Assembly: GCF_042649125.1 (NCBI RefSeq)
Contig: NZ_JBHRYQ010000001.1
Location: forward strand, 310,001 to 374,000
Source: Leadbetterella lacunae
GTDB taxonomy: Bacteria; Bacteroidota; Bacteroidia; Cytophagales; Spirosomataceae
Direction: 5' to 3'
Length of the DNA stretch: 64,000 bases
Shown: piece after piece, positions 62,653-64,000 of the stretch
Layout of the letters: each line of letters opens with the position of its first letter
How positions within the stretch are numbered: position 1 is the first letter of the stretch
Notes under the pieces: generated by a model
The model's input: only the letters and a program-made list of their open reading frames with translations
What the model was told of the DNA's origin: nothing
Database searches by the model: none
Made by a program: the position numbers and the translations under genes

Positions 62653-63414
62653 TTAGAGCATTATACCACCCGAAACCTCAATTCGTTGGCCATTTATCCA
62701 TTTTGAATCTTCGGTACATAAAAACGCCACTACGCCACCTATGTCATCTGGTTCTCCTACACGACCGAGGGCTGTAAAATTAGAAACCGCCGCTCTTTTT
62801 TGTTGGTTATGCAGGTTTTCGCCACCGCCAAAATCGGTTCCTATTGCACCTGGTGCTACTGTATTTGCCGATATTTTTCGGGCTGAAAGTTCTTTAGCTA
62901 AGTATTTTGTAAAAACTTCCACGGCTCCTTTTGCTGCTGCGTAAGCGGATGAGTTTGGCAATGAAAATCTCGTGAGGCCTGAAGAAATATTGATTATTCT
63001 TCCTCCGTCATTTAGAAACGGTATTGCTTTTTGGGTTAAAAAATAGACGCCTTTGAAGTGGATGTTCGTCATTTCGTCAAATTGAGCCTCCGTGGTTTCC
63101 AAAAACGGAATGTATATGCCTGTGCCCGCATTGTTAATCAAAAAGTCAAACTTAGACGCACCGTAGGTGTCTAGCAAGTAAGTATTTATCTCCTTAAAAA
63201 AAGAATCAAACTTGGCGGTATTGCTGCTATCTAACTGAAATGCTTTGGCTTTTTGTCCCAAATTTGTGATTTCATTGACTACTTCGACTGCTGCAGTTTT
63301 ATTGGTATGGTACGTGAAAATGACGTCAATGCCTTTTTTGGCAATGTTGAGGGCCATGTCCCTTCCCAATCCTCGGCTTCCGCCGGTTATCAATGCGATT
63401 TTAGTCTTATTCAT
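62653..63414 (-). CDS. Short-chain dehydrogenase/reductase (3-oxoacyl reductase-like)
   Basis: A 253-residue classical SDR. Cofactor motif TGGSRGLGRDMA (10-21), NNAGTGIY, catalytic Ser in INISSGLTRFS, Tyr and Lys in SSAYAAAKGAVE. The ending PDDIGGVVAFLCTEDSKWIN then GQRIEVSGG is usual for FabG-like enzymes. Substrate unknown. First gene of a probable two-gene unit with an AraC regulator. Confidence 0.93.
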   Translation of the reverse strand: MNKTKIALITGGSRGLGRDMALNIAKKGIDVIFTYHTNKTAAVEVVNEITNLGQKAKAFQLDSSNTAKFDSFFKEINTYLLDTYGASKFDFLINNAGTGIYIPFLETTEAQFDEMTNIHFKGVYFLTQKAIPFLNDGGRIINISSGLTRFSLPNSSAYAAAKGAVEVFTKYLAKELSARKISANTVAPGAIGTDFGGGENLHNQQKRAAVSNFTALGRVGEPDDIGGVVAFLCTEDSKWINGQRIEVSGGIML

Positions 63415-63511
63415 ATTTTTGTTTCATTTTAATAGCACAAATCTACGCAGTTGGTTTTTGGCAATTGTAGCCAAATTCATTGACTTTGTAGCCAAACTCA
63501 GGTGCTGTTTA

Positions 63512-64000
63512 TTATGGATTGATTTTATCAAATTTTAGGTTTTTTACTCTTCCTGCATTTGCATCAAAACCCGTTATTTTGCCATTTTTTCGTTTAAAGC
63601 TAATTCCAAATAACTCCGCTTCAAATATGTCAATATTAGTTTGCTTGAGAGTTTCGGCTGTTTTGTGTGGTATTTTTACTTTCAAAATGCCATTTTCTGA
63701 GAAAATCTTATATTCGGTTTCCAATTCAGGACAAAAATATTTCCCTTCAAATTCACCTAGGTTGCTTACCGATATCTCAAGTTTGTTGGTCTCGGTAGTT
63801 AACGGTTTTTCTTCCATTTTCTTAACAGTTTCTACTTCAGTAAAGCTATCCTTTAAAACCACATCCGCTACTTGGTAAGACAGCTTAGTTGGGTTGCCGT
63901 CTTCTCTGTTTGACAGAATTATTACCGAAACTTTTTGCTCAGGGAAACGCACCAATTGTGAGCGATAACCAGCCAAAGAACCGCTGTGGGCCACGGTTTT
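63512..64000 (-). CDS. Serine hydrolase (class C beta-lactamase-like), C-terminal part cut by the window end
   Basis: The open frame runs off the right edge (the first codons in the window read Lys-Thr-Val-Ala-His-Ser). The segment SGSLAGYRSQLVRFPEQKVS followed by VIILSNRED is the end of the catalytic domain of S12/class C beta-lactamase-related proteins, where HSGSLAG contains the KTG-box equivalent region. A beta-sandwich-like C-terminal extension (FEGKYFCPELETEYKI, then GISFKRKNGKITGFD) follows. The function of the full protein (peptidase or esterase) cannot be told from this part. Confidence 0.85.
   Translation of the reverse strand, partial: KTVAHSGSLAGYRSQLVRFPEQKVSVIILSNREDGNPTKLSYQVADVVLKDSFTEVETVKKMEEKPLTTETNKLEISVSNLGEFEGKYFCPELETEYKIFSENGILKVKIPHKTAETLKQTNIDIFEAELFGISFKRKNGKITGFDANAGRVKNLKFDKINP

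Overview
The window is AT-rich chromosomal DNA of a member of the Bacteroidota, most likely an environmental, polysaccharide-degrading Cytophagales-type bacterium (inference). The support is threefold. Promoters fit the Bacteroidota -7 box TAnnTTTG, and Shine-Dalgarno sequences are almost absent. Many proteins carry Bacteroidota lipoprotein or secreted signals, and very large surface proteins end in a 'FEAKIGGC' tail. Small families typical of the phylum occur here (DUF6503, DUF6624, PhnB-like VOC, AHSA1-type SRPBCC, RES/Xre toxin-antitoxin). No rRNA, tRNA or prophage was seen.

Layout. 1-5.1 kb: a glycine-zipper lipoprotein, a large lipoprotein, a DUF6503 protein, a RES/Xre toxin-antitoxin pair with a clear operator, and a DUF486 membrane protein. 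5.2-6.5 kb: a lipoprotein joining a c-type haem domain to a copper monooxygenase (PHM-like) domain. 6.6-7.8 kb: a palindromic REP-like array next to a Y1 (HUH) transposase. 8.3-18.1 kb: a carbohydrate block with two GH28 enzymes, a GH3 beta-glucosidase, an NPP-type phosphodiesterase, a GH43-like beta-propeller and a LuxR-type regulator. A BNR_4 propeller and a TIM-barrel-like lipoprotein at 28.5-31 kb, and a GH1 beta-glucosidase at 51-52.5 kb, fit the same lifestyle. No SusC/SusD pair is present. 18.2-35 kb: small stress, housekeeping and hypothetical genes, a fragment of a DUF3307 gene, a solitary PUA/EVE-Mrr-like nuclease, two overlapping L,D-transpeptidases, glutaminase and a second palindromic array.

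35-47 kb is the most distinctive region. A 1562-residue secreted protein has its own promoter. Beside it is a probable operon reading C1q-like protein, LytTR regulator, beta-helix protein, 1268-residue repeat/propeller protein and lipocalin-like protein. The two transcription units share an identical 22-bp element containing a 7-2-7 inverted repeat, placed exactly 19 bp upstream of an identical TAGCTTTG box. I read this as one surface-protein regulon that is probably auto-regulated by the LytTR protein. Two genes of the operon are interrupted by +1-correctable frameshifts, one at a T5 run and one at an A8 run.

46.9-64 kb: a MacAB-like tripartite ABC exporter, an alpha/beta hydrolase, GH1, a divergent MocR regulator / FMN-oxidase pair with tandem operator half-sites, a 335-bp MITE-like element (11-bp terminal inverted repeats, 9-bp target duplication) inserted between that oxidase and its terminator, small VOC/SRPBCC/GyrI-like genes, an MBL-fold hydrolase with an unknown partner, two short/extended SDRs with two paralogous AraC regulators, and a serine hydrolase cut by the window end.
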